From NCBI RefSeq assembly GCF_024722015.1, contig NZ_JANQBD010000003.1, positions 248,001 through 312,000 on the forward strand: 64,000 bases of DNA. Reading direction: 5' to 3'. Numbering within the stretch: position 1 is the stretch's first letter; each line of letters starts with the position of its first letter. The notes beneath the pieces are model-generated. The model saw nothing but the letters and a program-made list of their open reading frames with translations. It did no database searches and had not been told where the DNA came from. This document shows positions 56,150 to 64,000 of the stretch, piece after piece. Source of the DNA: Paenibacillus radicis (ex Xue et al. 2023). GTDB taxonomy: Bacteria; Bacillota; Bacilli; Paenibacillales; NBRC-103111. Made by a program: the position numbers and the translations under genes.

Positions 56150-57454
56150 TTAGTATTGTAATTTTTGAATTCGATCCCACTGGTTCACTATATCAGTTAC
56201 ACGTACCCCAAAGTTCTCATCGATTACGACGACCTCACCTTTAGCGATCAGCTTATTGTTGACAAGAATGTCAACCGGCTCACCGGCAAGTTTGTCCAGC
56301 TCGATAATGGAACCTTGCGAAAGCTCAAGTATATCCTTAATTACCTTATGTGTTCTACCTAGCTCTACGGTCACCTTAAGTGGTATATCCAACAATAGAT
56401 TAAGGTTAGTATCCTCAGCAGGGGTTAGTTGAGTTGTATTAAACCCTGTGAACTGGGCTGGCTGCACGTTAACATCCCTTACAGGACCGGCACCATAAGC
56501 CGCAGGCGCTGGAGGCTGTTGATACATCGGTTGCTGTGGTGGATACATAGGCTGTTGATACATCGGCTGCTGTGGCGGATACATAGGTTGCTGGTACATC
56601 GGCTGCTGTGGCTGCATAGATGGATCTTGATACATCGGCTGCTGATACATCGGCTGTGCATATGGATCATGCATAGGTGGTGCTACAGGCTGCTGTTGAA
56701 CAGGCGCTGGTGGTGGTGTTGGAGCAGCAGGGGCTGCGGCCGCCGCGGTTTCCTCAACTACGTCTCCCCCTCCCATTAGTATCGATACCATATCCTTAGC
56801 AAAAGGAACCGGCAGCAATTGCATGATTGTGGAATCAATCAAATCTCCAATTGTTAACCGGAAAGAAATTTTAATAAAGACGTCCTCAGGAGGAAGTGAA
56901 CTGGCCCCTTCTCCTTCAGCCAAATTTAAAATATCAATTCCAGGCGGAGAAATGTTGACAAAACGGTTAAAAATGGTAGACATCGATGTTGCGGAAGAAC
57001 CCATCATTTGATTCATGGCTTCTTGTACAGCACTAATATGAATTTCTGACAATTCAATATTTTGTCCCGTACCGTCTCCACCCATCATTAAGTCGGCAAT
57101 TACTTGAGCGTCACGCGTTTTAATTACAAGCAAGTTTATGCCATCAAACCCGTCTACATAATTTACATGAACAGCCACATGAGGTTTAGGAAATTCTTGA
57201 ACTAATTCTTCTCTTGGAATAACAGAAACCTTGGGAGTTGTAATATCGACTTTTTTACCGAGCAATGTGGATAACGCTGTTGCTGCACTGCCAAAAGTAA
57301 TGTTACCTATCTCTCCAAGAGCGTCCTGCTCCAGGGAAGATAAATAGTCATCGATATGAACCTCTCCACTCGCGTTATCAAAACTATCACCGGAAGACTG
57401 TCTTAACAATGCATCTATTTCTTCTTGAGACAAATAATCTTTATTATTCGTCAT
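56150..57454 (-). CDS. fliY: Flagellar motor switch phosphatase FliY
   Basis: 434-aa C-ring protein combining a CheC-like CheY-P phosphatase with a FliN/SpoA domain. The N-terminal peptide YLSQEEIDALL binds CheY-P. Two phosphatase motifs are seen: EQDALGEIGNITFGSAATAL (about 43-62) and ISAVQEAMNQMMGSSATSM. A Pro/Gln/Met/Tyr-rich linker (about 240-325) contains repeats of PPQQPMYQQPMY. The C-terminal SpoA domain runs about 350-430. The start is ATG at 57454 (MTNNKDYL), 9 nt after AAGGAG, overlapping the fliM end by 11 nt. The linker makes it longer than the B. subtilis protein. Confidence 0.96.
   Translation of the reverse strand: MTNNKDYLSQEEIDALLRQSSGDSFDNASGEVHIDDYLSSLEQDALGEIGNITFGSAATALSTLLGKKVDITTPKVSVIPREELVQEFPKPHVAVHVNYVDGFDGINLLVIKTRDAQVIADLMMGGDGTGQNIELSEIHISAVQEAMNQMMGSSATSMSTIFNRFVNISPPGIDILNLAEGEGASSLPPEDVFIKISFRLTIGDLIDSTIMQLLPVPFAKDMVSILMGGGDVVEETAAAAAPAAPTPPPAPVQQQPVAPPMHDPYAQPMYQQPMYQDPSMQPQQPMYQQPMYPPQQPMYQQPMYPPQQPMYQQPPAPAAYGAGPVRDVNVQPAQFTGFNTTQLTPAEDTNLNLLLDIPLKVTVELGRTHKVIKDILELSQGSIIELDKLAGEPVDILVNNKLIAKGEVVVIDENFGVRVTDIVNQWDRIQKLQY
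56517..56640 (-). repeat. 36-bp in-frame repeats inside fliY
   Basis: About three copies encode the 12-residue unit PPQQPMYQQPMY in the FliY linker, with near-identical DNA. Copy changes keep the frame and only alter the distance between the phosphatase and SpoA domains. Confidence 0.8.
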
Positions 57455-58445
57455 TCTCATCCGCTCCTTCCTCAGTGACAATCTCTGTAATCTGAATAGC
57501 CAGTTTTCCTCTACTCGTACCTGGAGTTCCTATATATTTCAATTTCTCTCCAATCCGGATGTTCAACAAATCTTCTACCGGCTTGTTCAATGCAATGACA
57601 TCGCCAGCATTCAGGTTCAAAAACTCGCGGATTGATATTTGGGATTCGCCTAATTCGGCTATAATAGGAACTTTGGCCTTATGTAATCTGGATTGCAGCG
57701 CCATTACTTCTTCGGGTGCGCTAGTTTTCTTTTGCGATACAAACCAATGATGGACAGACAACCTTGGCATAATTGGTTCAATAACCACGTGCGGAATACA
57801 TAAATTGATCATACCCGTCGTATCCCCAATTTTAGTGCTTAAGGATATTAAGGCAATCGTCTCATTAGGAGAAACAATCTGCATAAACTGCGGATTGGTT
57901 TCCAATGCTTCCAAACGAGGAGAAAGATCAATGACTGTTTTCCAAGCTTCCTGGAGGCTCTCGAACGCTCTGCTGAATATTCGTTCCATTACAATAGTCT
58001 CAATCTCAGTCAGCGCATTGATTTTGGTAGGTGAAGTTCCTGCTCCGCCAAGCAAACGGTCCAACATGGCGAACGCTACGTTAGGATGAACTTCGAGCAC
58101 CATTCTTCCTTCCAGAGGCTCTGCTTCAAAAATATTAAGTATGGTCATTTTTGGAATGGAGCGGATAAATTCATCATAAGGCAATTGTTCGACTTGTACC
58201 ACATTTATTTGCACAAATGTTCGTAATTGTGCCGAAAAATATGTCGTTAAATAGCGCGCGAAATTTTCATGAATTCTAGTTAAGCTTCGAATATGGTCCT
58301 TTGAAAAACGAACCGCCCTTTTAAAATCGTAAGCTCTGACTTTTTTCTGGGTATCTTCCTTCTTTAGCTCCTCTGCATCCATCTCACCGGAGGATAACGC
58401 GGCCAACAAGGCGTCTATCTCATTTTGCGAAAGCACATCAACCAT
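57444..58445 (-). CDS. fliM: Flagellar motor switch protein FliM
   Basis: 333-aa C-ring protein. The N-terminal CheY-P binding peptide VLSQNEIDALLAAL is at residues 3-16. The middle CheC-like domain lacking catalytic residues covers about 45-235, and the C-terminal SpoA domain about 250-325. The start is ATG at 58445 (MVDVLSQNE), 7 nt after AAGGAGG; the upstream in-frame ATG would include the ribosome site. Overlaps fliY by 11 nt. Confidence 0.97.
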   Translation of the reverse strand: MVDVLSQNEIDALLAALSSGEMDAEELKKEDTQKKVRAYDFKRAVRFSKDHIRSLTRIHENFARYLTTYFSAQLRTFVQINVVQVEQLPYDEFIRSIPKMTILNIFEAEPLEGRMVLEVHPNVAFAMLDRLLGGAGTSPTKINALTEIETIVMERIFSRAFESLQEAWKTVIDLSPRLEALETNPQFMQIVSPNETIALISLSTKIGDTTGMINLCIPHVVIEPIMPRLSVHHWFVSQKKTSAPEEVMALQSRLHKAKVPIIAELGESQISIREFLNLNAGDVIALNKPVEDLLNIRIGEKLKYIGTPGTSRGKLAIQITEIVTEEGADENDE

Positions 58446-58485
58446 CTCGTCACCTCCTTCATGCAATTTCCTTTAAGACCCATTA

Positions 58486-58965
58486 TTATTGAAGAACACT
58501 GTCTGTAATCCAAATTTGCTTGATTTTCCCGGAGGAGAGCAATGGGTTCATTTTATTCATAAGGGCCGAAGTTAGATTATCCAAGCCTTTGCTGCCTTGT
58601 ACCTGCTCTGGTGTCATATCGGAGAGCGTTTGTACGATAATGGCTTTCATTTTGAAATCCAGCTTTTCAAATTCATCCTTGGCCTTCGTATTTTCCAATT
58701 CAATAGCGAAGCTTGCTTTAATGAACCTATTATTGGTTGCAAGATTCGTCAATATATCTTTTAAAATTACAGTGCTGGCCTTAGTTTCTTCAGGGGAAAG
58801 CTTTTTGGCCGGCTTTACTTCTTTTGCCGAATTTTGTGCGAGCTCTTGAGGATCAGAGATTGGTTTTTTGTCTAAATATTCCAATAATATGAAAGCCGCT
58901 GTTAATATTAAGGTTATAGCAATAAGAATTGCCACCACTAGCAAGAAGATTTTACTTTTAAACAA
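58486..58965 (-). CDS. fliL: Flagellar basal body-associated protein FliL
   Basis: 159 aa, a single N-terminal membrane segment (about 6-28) and a periplasm-side stomatin-like domain (about 60-159) with ILKDILTNLATNNRFIKASFAIEL. It surrounds and supports stators. The start is TTG, 8 nt after GGAGG, placed immediately after the flbD stop codon. Normal length and position upstream of fliM. Confidence 0.94.
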   Translation of the reverse strand: MFKSKIFLLVVAILIAITLILTAAFILLEYLDKKPISDPQELAQNSAKEVKPAKKLSPEETKASTVILKDILTNLATNNRFIKASFAIELENTKAKDEFEKLDFKMKAIIVQTLSDMTPEQVQGSKGLDNLTSALMNKMNPLLSSGKIKQIWITDSVLQ

Positions 58966-59187
58966 CTACAACCCCTCCGAATCCAAACTCTTAATTGTTC
59001 CGGCAACCGCACCGATTGATTTCATATATTGGGTCACTAGCTGGACCACATCTTTTTCTGGCTCTAATACGGTAATTTTTTTACTTGTAATTAATGTAAT
59101 CATAGTATCAGGGGTTTCCTCGATACTTTCAATCAGCAGAGCATTGATTGTAATTATCCTCCCATTGAGCCGTGTTAGTCGAATCAT
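58966..59187 (-). CDS. swrD: FlbD/SwrD family flagellar protein
   Basis: 73-aa protein of the FlbD family (SwrD/YlzI in B. subtilis, where it raises motor power for swarming). The conserved opening is MIRLTRLNGRIITINALLIESIEETPDTMITLITSKKI. No membrane segment. It lies between the hook gene and fliL, the family's usual place. Confidence 0.94.
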   Translation of the reverse strand: MIRLTRLNGRIITINALLIESIEETPDTMITLITSKKITVLEPEKDVVQLVTQYMKSIGAVAGTIKSLDSEGL

Positions 59188-59204
59188 GACTAGCCTCCGT
59201 TTTA

Positions 59205-59235
59205 TAAAAATTAGAGGGAGAGGTTAGGCTCCCCC
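59205..59235 (-). terminator. Terminator-like hairpin between flgG and swrD
   Basis: Minus-strand GGGGGAG (59235-59229) pairs with CTCTCCC (59222-59216), one wobble, around 6 nt, followed by TCTAATTTTTAT. Located 11 nt after the hook-gene stop. It may partly lower expression of the distal genes relative to the hook protein. Confidence 0.55.
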
Positions 59236-59245
59236 ATCATTTCTA

Positions 59246-60091
59246 TTATTGTTTCAAATTAACAACTTCTTGCAAGATTTGGTCAGAAGTAGTAATAATC
59301 CGTGAGTTAGCTTGGAAAGCACGTTGAGCCACAATCATTTCTGTAAATTCACCTGTCAAATCAACATTGGACATTTCCAGTTGGCCTGCGACGATTGCTC
59401 CTGTTCCGTTAACCGGATCATTAGCTGTAAGAATCGCTCCGGAAACAGGTGCTCCTGCATCATTGGAGTTTGGAGATTGACGGTATAAATTACCTCCAAC
59501 CTTTTCCAGACCAGAAGGATTAGAAACCTTACCAATACCGATAAAGACACCCGAGCTAGTAGTCGTTCCAGTGCTATCAACCGTAATGATCTCACCTGAA
59601 TTGGAGATGGAATAAGCAGTTACAGGTCCGCCAGCTCCCAAATTGTCCAGATCGATGATTGCATTATCCGAGCTAAGAACAAACATACCATCTGAGGTAA
59701 CAAGCTGATTGTTGGCGTCAAATGAAAAGTTCCCTGCGCGAGTCAAGAAAGGTTCGCCTGTACCAGGAGTATCACTAACAAGGAAGAACCCATCCCCGTC
59801 TAATCGCAAGTCGGTCGGTACATTTGTAGTCATTGCACTACCTGGTGTATGGATAGTGTCAATAGAACTGATCGACACACCAAGACCGATTTGCTTTGAG
59901 TTGACTCCACCTTTGGTTCCATCTACAGAGGGAGTAACACCTGCAACCGTTTGGCTAAGAATATCCTTAAACATAACGCGTCCGGCTTTAAAACCAACTG
60001 TGTTAACGTTGGCGATATTATTACCGATCACATCCAATTTGGTTTGAAACCCTCTCATACCGGAAACTCCAGAGTATAGAGATCTTAACAT
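59246..60091 (-). CDS. flgG: Flagellar rod/hook protein (FlgG family; hook protein FlgE by position)
   Basis: 281-aa axial protein. The N-terminal rod signature MLRSLYSGVSGMRGFQTKLDVIGNNIANVNTVGFKAGRVMFKDIL and the C-terminal NVDLTGEFTEMIVAQRAFQANSRIITTSDQILQEVVNLKQ bracket a short variable D1 domain. Length is between FlgG (about 260) and short Gram-positive FlgE. Its place after flgD matches the B. subtilis gene now called flgE, so it is probably the hook subunit, although domain databases tend to call it FlgG. Confidence 0.9.
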   Translation of the reverse strand: MLRSLYSGVSGMRGFQTKLDVIGNNIANVNTVGFKAGRVMFKDILSQTVAGVTPSVDGTKGGVNSKQIGLGVSISSIDTIHTPGSAMTTNVPTDLRLDGDGFFLVSDTPGTGEPFLTRAGNFSFDANNQLVTSDGMFVLSSDNAIIDLDNLGAGGPVTAYSISNSGEIITVDSTGTTTSSGVFIGIGKVSNPSGLEKVGGNLYRQSPNSNDAGAPVSGAILTANDPVNGTGAIVAGQLEMSNVDLTGEFTEMIVAQRAFQANSRIITTSDQILQEVVNLKQ

Positions 60092-60178
60092 AGAATGTTG
60101 CCTCCCATTGAGTTATATGATTAGGTTGCTTCGGTCGATCCACAACCAGGGGCTTCCTTAAAAGGTCCGGCCCTACTG

Positions 60179-60556
60179 TTACGAAATAATGACCGCACTG
60201 TCAATTTGAGTGAACAAGTTATCTTTCATCGACGCTTCATCAAGCGCGGTTACTACAGTCCTGTTCTTAATATTCACAATAAGTGCGGTATCGTTGATCA
60301 GCATTAGAGAATCCTTGGCGCCTTTGGACGCGGCTTTATCAATAGCAGATTGAATTTTGGCCAATTGCTCGGGCTGAAACTCGATCCCTCTCTGACGCAG
60401 CCTCTGCTCTGCATGATGACTAAAACGGACCAACTCATTTTGCAGTACATTCTGAAACGTTCCTTCCTTAGCCGGGGCTGGAGCATCGTTTCTCTTTAAC
60501 TGCTGAGTTCTTAAACTTCCTGGATATAGCTGGCCTACAGAAATCCGTTCGGTCAT
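60179..60556 (-). CDS. Flagellar operon protein, TIGR02530 family
   Basis: 125-aa small soluble protein found between flgD and the hook gene in many Firmicutes, function not established. Conserved core: FSHHAEQRLRQRGIEFQPEQLAKIQSAIDKAASKGAKDSLMLINDTALIVNIKNRTVVTALDE (about 45-107). Possibly an assembly or regulatory factor for hook building. Overlaps flgD by 4 nt (ATGA). The following 87-nt gap to the hook gene shows no clear signal. Confidence 0.88.
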   Translation of the reverse strand: MTERISVGQLYPGSLRTQQLKRNDAPAPAKEGTFQNVLQNELVRFSHHAEQRLRQRGIEFQPEQLAKIQSAIDKAASKGAKDSLMLINDTALIVNIKNRTVVTALDEASMKDNLFTQIDSAVIIS

Positions 60557-61011
60557 GGCTTAACCTCCGAATTGGCAATTTCTGTGATTCGATTCAAACC
60601 GATTTGCTCACCATCAATCACAGCATATTGCCCATCAGCCTTCACTACGATCGAACTAACAATTCCTTTTTTAATAATTGGGTTATTGCTGTCACTTGTA
60701 ACATTAGTCCAGGAAATTTCTTTTCCGATCAAGCCGGAGGCAAATCCCAAAGTTTGACGGAGATTCTTCATCTCGGTATTCATATTGGTTAACTGCTCAA
60801 CAGACGTAAATTGAGCCATTTGTGCAATAAATTCTTTATCCTGGAGAGGCTCCATAGGATCTTGATTTTTAAGCTGAGTCATCAGAATTTTCAAAAACTC
60901 ATCCTTGCCCAGCTTGCCAGCATCCTCTTTTTTTACAGTACCTGAATTTTGGATGTTCGTCTTAGAGTAATAAGGATACACATTCCTGGTACTTACTATT
61001 GAATCAGACAT
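60553..61011 (-). CDS. flgD: Flagellar hook-capping scaffold FlgD
   Basis: 152-aa scaffold that caps the growing hook and is then discarded. The signature LGKDEFLKILMTQLKNQDPMEPLQDKEFIAQMAQFTSVEQLTNMNTEMKNL (about 34-84) is clear. The C-terminal beta domain is short, as in Bacillus FlgD. Start ATG follows AGGAGG. Coupled to the TIGR02530 gene. Confidence 0.95.
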   Translation of the reverse strand: MSDSIVSTRNVYPYYSKTNIQNSGTVKKEDAGKLGKDEFLKILMTQLKNQDPMEPLQDKEFIAQMAQFTSVEQLTNMNTEMKNLRQTLGFASGLIGKEISWTNVTSDSNNPIIKKGIVSSIVVKADGQYAVIDGEQIGLNRITEIANSEVKP

Positions 61012-61051
61012 TTGTTCACCTCCTAATCATTCGTAAAAGCCGAGTTAGGGC

Positions 61052-62614
61052 TTATGCCGTAGTATCGATAGAAGTTTGTCCAAGACGATTTGAAACCGGT
61101 GCAGTTTTTGCAGCTGCCTGAGCCAATTCTTCATCCAAGGATAAAGCTTTATTCGTGCCGTTACCCTTTTGCTGCTTATTGGACTGCTGGGATTGCTGCT
61201 GCCGTTGTTCCTGGAACATCCCGGATTGGAAGGATTGGCTTTGTGTTACTTCCAGCTTGTCTACCTGAATGCCCTGACTTTGCAATGTAGCTCTGAGTTG
61301 ACTCAATTGACTTTCCAGCATTTCTTTGCCAGTCAAGCTGTCAGCCATAAACTGTGCAATCAATTGACCGTTGTGGATCGTCAGCTTCACATCTACTTGA
61401 CCCAAGTGCTGCGGGTATAAGGAAAGCTTCGCTTCTGTAATCCCATCCGCTCTTGCATCCAGTGTAAAAGCTTTAACAAAATCAGTCATATCTTCCGTAA
61501 AGCTATGCGAGTGCATCAGCAATACCGGGGTCTTCGTTAATTGTTCTCCGCTTTGAACCTGCTTCAGAAATTCATGCATAGGCATGACACTGTTGTCAGC
61601 AGTTGTATCAACTACCATTTCCTGCAACGGCTCAAATAATGGTGCATCATTTACCACTTCTTCTACCGTTGTCTTGGGAGGCAATACTCTAGCTGCCAGA
61701 AATTCCAATTTAGGATTAACAGCCGTTACATTCACTTGAAAAGTGGTATCTCTTTTAATTGGATTGGTAACAGTCGATACTCCTGATGACCGATCATTCG
61801 TTTGATTAGGGAATAGCTGTGTAGCTACTTCACTGTCCGTAACCGAATCCTTTGAATTATCACTAACAGCAGGAGCGGCAACTAATGGCGCTAATACTTG
61901 CTGAAGATCAGCTACTATTTTTTGCAATGTATTCCCGGTCAAAAGATTGGAATTCTGGTCACGGTTTGATTGCAAAAGATTTTTAAAGCTTTCCAGCAAT
62001 TTATGTGCTTCAGCTTTGGTAACAGGCTTCAAATCGGTAACCGGTACTGTCTGAGCAGTTTCATTGTCAGTAGACGATGTCTCCAAAGGAACAAACAGCA
62101 ACGGATTCAACCTAGAATTCTGAGCATTCCCATTGGAAGGCTGAACCGCTTCATTAACTGTAGCTTCACCCGTCTCATTTGTTTGAGTTGGAGTCACGCT
62201 TAAAGCAATTGGGGTTTGGAGCTGTAAAAGTGCTTGAATTTGTGCGAGCCAAGCTTGCACACCAGGATCATCCATAAAGGCTGAAGCAAAATCAGTATCA
62301 GAGTCCATGAGGTTAATAAGATCATCCAATTGCTTCAAAGAATCTCCCAAGCCCTGTTCCGGTAACACGGTTGAATCTTCTTTTAGAGCAGCCATTAACT
62401 GAGCCAGCACATTTAAACCAACTAACGAGATTTGTGAGTCCCCTTGACTCACATCAGCTTCACCAGCCAGCATGCTGTTCAAAGTTGCAGAGAAGCCTGT
62501 CTTGGCTTGACCGGATAATACGGGTGCTGCAGATGTACTTCCGTTAGCGTTGTTCGAAGCATTCGATGAGGCCGAAGCTGTTGGATTCACTGATACTTGC
62601 GCTTGAATTTCCAT
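61052..62614 (-). CDS. fliK: Flagellar hook-length control protein FliK
   Basis: 520-aa secreted ruler that measures hook length and triggers the FlhB switch. The N-terminal two thirds are low in complexity, rich in Ser, Thr, Asn and Gln, with no fold seen. The conserved C-terminal switch domain (about 385-475) has LSLYPQHLGQVDVKLTIHNGQLIAQFMADSLTGKEMLESQLSQLRATLQSQGI. A Gln-rich tail follows (about 470-490). Start ATG at 62614 after AGGAGG. Length variation is usual for this family. Confidence 0.94.
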   Translation of the reverse strand: MEIQAQVSVNPTASASSNASNNANGSTSAAPVLSGQAKTGFSATLNSMLAGEADVSQGDSQISLVGLNVLAQLMAALKEDSTVLPEQGLGDSLKQLDDLINLMDSDTDFASAFMDDPGVQAWLAQIQALLQLQTPIALSVTPTQTNETGEATVNEAVQPSNGNAQNSRLNPLLFVPLETSSTDNETAQTVPVTDLKPVTKAEAHKLLESFKNLLQSNRDQNSNLLTGNTLQKIVADLQQVLAPLVAAPAVSDNSKDSVTDSEVATQLFPNQTNDRSSGVSTVTNPIKRDTTFQVNVTAVNPKLEFLAARVLPPKTTVEEVVNDAPLFEPLQEMVVDTTADNSVMPMHEFLKQVQSGEQLTKTPVLLMHSHSFTEDMTDFVKAFTLDARADGITEAKLSLYPQHLGQVDVKLTIHNGQLIAQFMADSLTGKEMLESQLSQLRATLQSQGIQVDKLEVTQSQSFQSGMFQEQRQQQSQQSNKQQKGNGTNKALSLDEELAQAAAKTAPVSNRLGQTSIDTTA

Positions 62615-62639
62615 TTTTATTTTTCACCTCCTTTCGATA

Positions 62640-63563
62640 TTATTGTGCTAGACGAGTTGAGATAAGTGCCGCAGTTTCTTTAGATAGCTCTGAAATAGCC
62701 GTAATAATTTTTGAACGCCCTGCACTATCCATAGAGCTTAAAATAGAGATCACCTTCTCGGGATTGGTGTTTTGTATCTCCAGAAGTACGGATGCAGCGC
62801 TTTTGGGAGTCATGTTGGAGAAGGTAGCTCCAAGATCGTCCTTGCTGAGCTTTTGACTGGCATTTGGATCTGGAGTCGATACCTGCTTTAATCGTTCCTG
62901 AAGAGCAGCGATTTGCTTGTCCTTTGTTGTTGTGAGATCCTTCAACAAAATCGAGGCGTCAGCAGCCTTTTTAGGATTCATCTTCTCAAGAACCTTTACG
63001 CGATCATCTACTTTCATCATGCTAAGAACGAGCACCATCTCGGCCGTAGTTAAATTTTCCATGATGGGTGCTGCTTTGGAAGGCGACATTTTCGCATACA
63101 TGGAAGATAGCTGTTGAATTTTTTCGGTATATTCGTCATCATTTTGTGTTTTTGATTTCATTTGCTCTTCCAAAGTACTGTTTTTAAGCTGAAGCTCTTT
63201 GATGGTTTGGTCCCTCTGTTGAACAAGAGTATCTGTTTTCTTCAGCTCCTGATCTTTTTGCTCCAGTTTCGAATTGAGTGCTTGAGCCGTTTCTTCCGCT
63301 GCAGGGGCCGAAGCCGCCTGTTGCTGCGCCGTCTTATCGGATGGCTTAGACTCAGCTGATTTATCTTTCGGAGCGGGGAGAACTGTATTAACTATCGGTA
63401 TCTTGTTAGCTGCACGCAGAACATTATTCATTACATCGTAATCAAATATAGTCAACAACACGCCCAGCAGTACGGCAGTGAATACAAAAGGGATCAAGAA
63501 CCAAATTAAAAACCGTTCCATTGCGCCATACGAGGAGTTATTCTCAACATCCACATCTGCCAC
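62640..63563 (-). CDS. MotE-like flagellar protein (MgtE N-terminal fold; YlxF position)
   Basis: About 307 aa. One N-terminal membrane segment (about 17-38) is followed by an Ala/Lys/Gln-rich coiled coil (about 65-160). Two copies of an MgtE_N-like helical repeat follow, around MYAKMSPSKAAPIMENLTTAEMVLVLSMMKVDDRVKVLEKMNPKKAADI-type sequence (about 165-225) and LGATFSNMTPKSAASVLLEIQNTNPEKVISILSSM (about 248-282). The coil plus MgtE_N plan matches MotE chaperone/YlxF proteins linked to stator or export function. The start is GTG at 63563, 8 nt after GGAGG, rather than the GTG three codons upstream. Confidence 0.9.
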   Translation of the reverse strand: MADVDVENNSSYGAMERFLIWFLIPFVFTAVLLGVLLTIFDYDVMNNVLRAANKIPIVNTVLPAPKDKSAESKPSDKTAQQQAASAPAAEETAQALNSKLEQKDQELKKTDTLVQQRDQTIKELQLKNSTLEEQMKSKTQNDDEYTEKIQQLSSMYAKMSPSKAAPIMENLTTAEMVLVLSMMKVDDRVKVLEKMNPKKAADASILLKDLTTTKDKQIAALQERLKQVSTPDPNASQKLSKDDLGATFSNMTPKSAASVLLEIQNTNPEKVISILSSMDSAGRSKIITAISELSKETAALISTRLAQ

Positions 63564-63591
63564 AAAACTCACCTCCTTGTACGTTTAAGCT

Positions 63592-64000
63592 CTATGACAA
63601 TCTCCGAAACCGGGTGGTTGCCATTTCATCTAGCTGCTCTTGTTCTTTCTTAAGGGCCGTTGCAGTGAAACGCTGCTGAGCTCTATCTTTGGCTTTGCAC
63701 CAAATTTTTTCTTCCAGCATTTTACCATTCAGTACCTCCTGCTTGGTAAGCATTACCTGCTGTGCTTGCTGAAGGTCTTTGTTCTTAGTTACAATTTTCT
63801 GATCGATGTGATCAACAAATTGCTGCAGCATCAATATTTGTGAGATTGTCGCTTTATTCGAAGAAACAGTATGTAATTGATCATGAAGATCATCTTTTTC
63901 CGTATGCAGCTCTGTCAAAGATGACTCCTCTTCCCTTACCCTGCCTATAGCTTCGGAGAGCATCCACTCCGCTTGTGTTTTCTCATTTGTTTTTAGATCA
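63592..64000 (-). CDS. fliJ: Flagellar export chaperone FliJ (5' end outside window)
   Basis: Partial. At least 136 residues are visible and the frame remains open to the window edge, reading DLKTNEKTQAEW just before the first internal ATG, so the true start lies beyond base 64000. The protein is almost entirely a coiled coil (EESSLTELHTEKDDLHDQL; QFVDHIDQKIVTKNKDLQQAQQVM), the two-helix FliJ form. FliJ couples the FliI ATPase to the FlhA gate. Position before the MotE-like gene agrees with B. subtilis fliJ-ylxF-fliK. Confidence 0.9.
   Translation of the reverse strand, partial: DLKTNEKTQAEWMLSEAIGRVREEESSLTELHTEKDDLHDQLHTVSSNKATISQILMLQQFVDHIDQKIVTKNKDLQQAQQVMLTKQEVLNGKMLEEKIWCKAKDRAQQRFTATALKKEQEQLDEMATTRFRRLS

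Overview
The window is a stretch of chromosome from an endospore-forming, flagellated Firmicute. The content fits Paenibacillus or a close relative in Paenibacillaceae; this is inferred from gene order and protein flavour, not from a database search. Every gene I can support (63, one cut by the window edge) lies on the minus strand, so the biological reading order runs from base 64000 down to base 1. The order follows the well-known Bacillus subtilis fla/che - rpsB-tsf - polC - nusA-infB - pnp - spoVF/dap - spoIIIE chromosome segment almost gene for gene.

Region 1 (64000 to 41586) is the distal part of the fla/che operon: fliJ (partial), a MotE-like protein, fliK, flgD, a TIGR02530-type protein, flgG/flgE, flbD (swrD), fliL, fliM, fliY, cheY, fliO, fliP, fliQ, fliR, flhB, flhA, flhF, flhG, cheB, cheA, cheW, cheC, cheD, a small membrane protein and sigD. 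These build the rod/hook, the C-ring and the type III export gate, place the flagella, and run the CheA-CheY pathway with a CheC/CheD/FliY adaptation and dephosphorylation set. SigD then drives late flagellar genes located elsewhere.

Region 2 (41563 to 38683) holds four poorly characterised genes: a FapA/DUF342 protein, a 108-aa hydrophilic protein, a DUF6115/SwrB-like coiled coil and a membrane-anchored protein with a possible MltG/YceG-like tail. Region 3 (38682 to 25437) is translation and envelope housekeeping: rpsB, tsf, pyrH, frr, uppS, cdsA, dxr, rseP, proS, polC. Here proS encodes the short archaeal/eukaryal-type enzyme, not the long bacterial type. Region 4 (25436 to 16393) is the rimP-nusA-ylxR-ylxQ-infB-rbfA-nrnA-truB-ribF-rpsO block; ylxP is missing and nrnA is inserted compared with B. 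subtilis. Region 5 (16127 to 158) has pnp, a YlxY-type deacetylase, an M16 peptidase, dut, the dipicolinate/lysine block spoVFA-spoVFB-asd-dapG-dapA, RNase J, tepA, ylzJ and spoIIIE.

I found no mobile element, prophage, CRISPR array, tRNA or rRNA, and no convincing new defence or metabolic system. The observations most worth a second look lie between genes: a 117-bp tandem repeat built of nested palindromes (12588-12845), a 12-bp inverted-repeat element upstream of proS (31340-31403), a hairpin directly after the nusA-operon promoter, structured leaders of rpsB, rpsO and dapG, and a near-consensus sigma-K promoter before spoVFA. Several start codons were moved from the longest open frame to a downstream TTG, GTG or ATG with a well-placed Shine-Dalgarno sequence.
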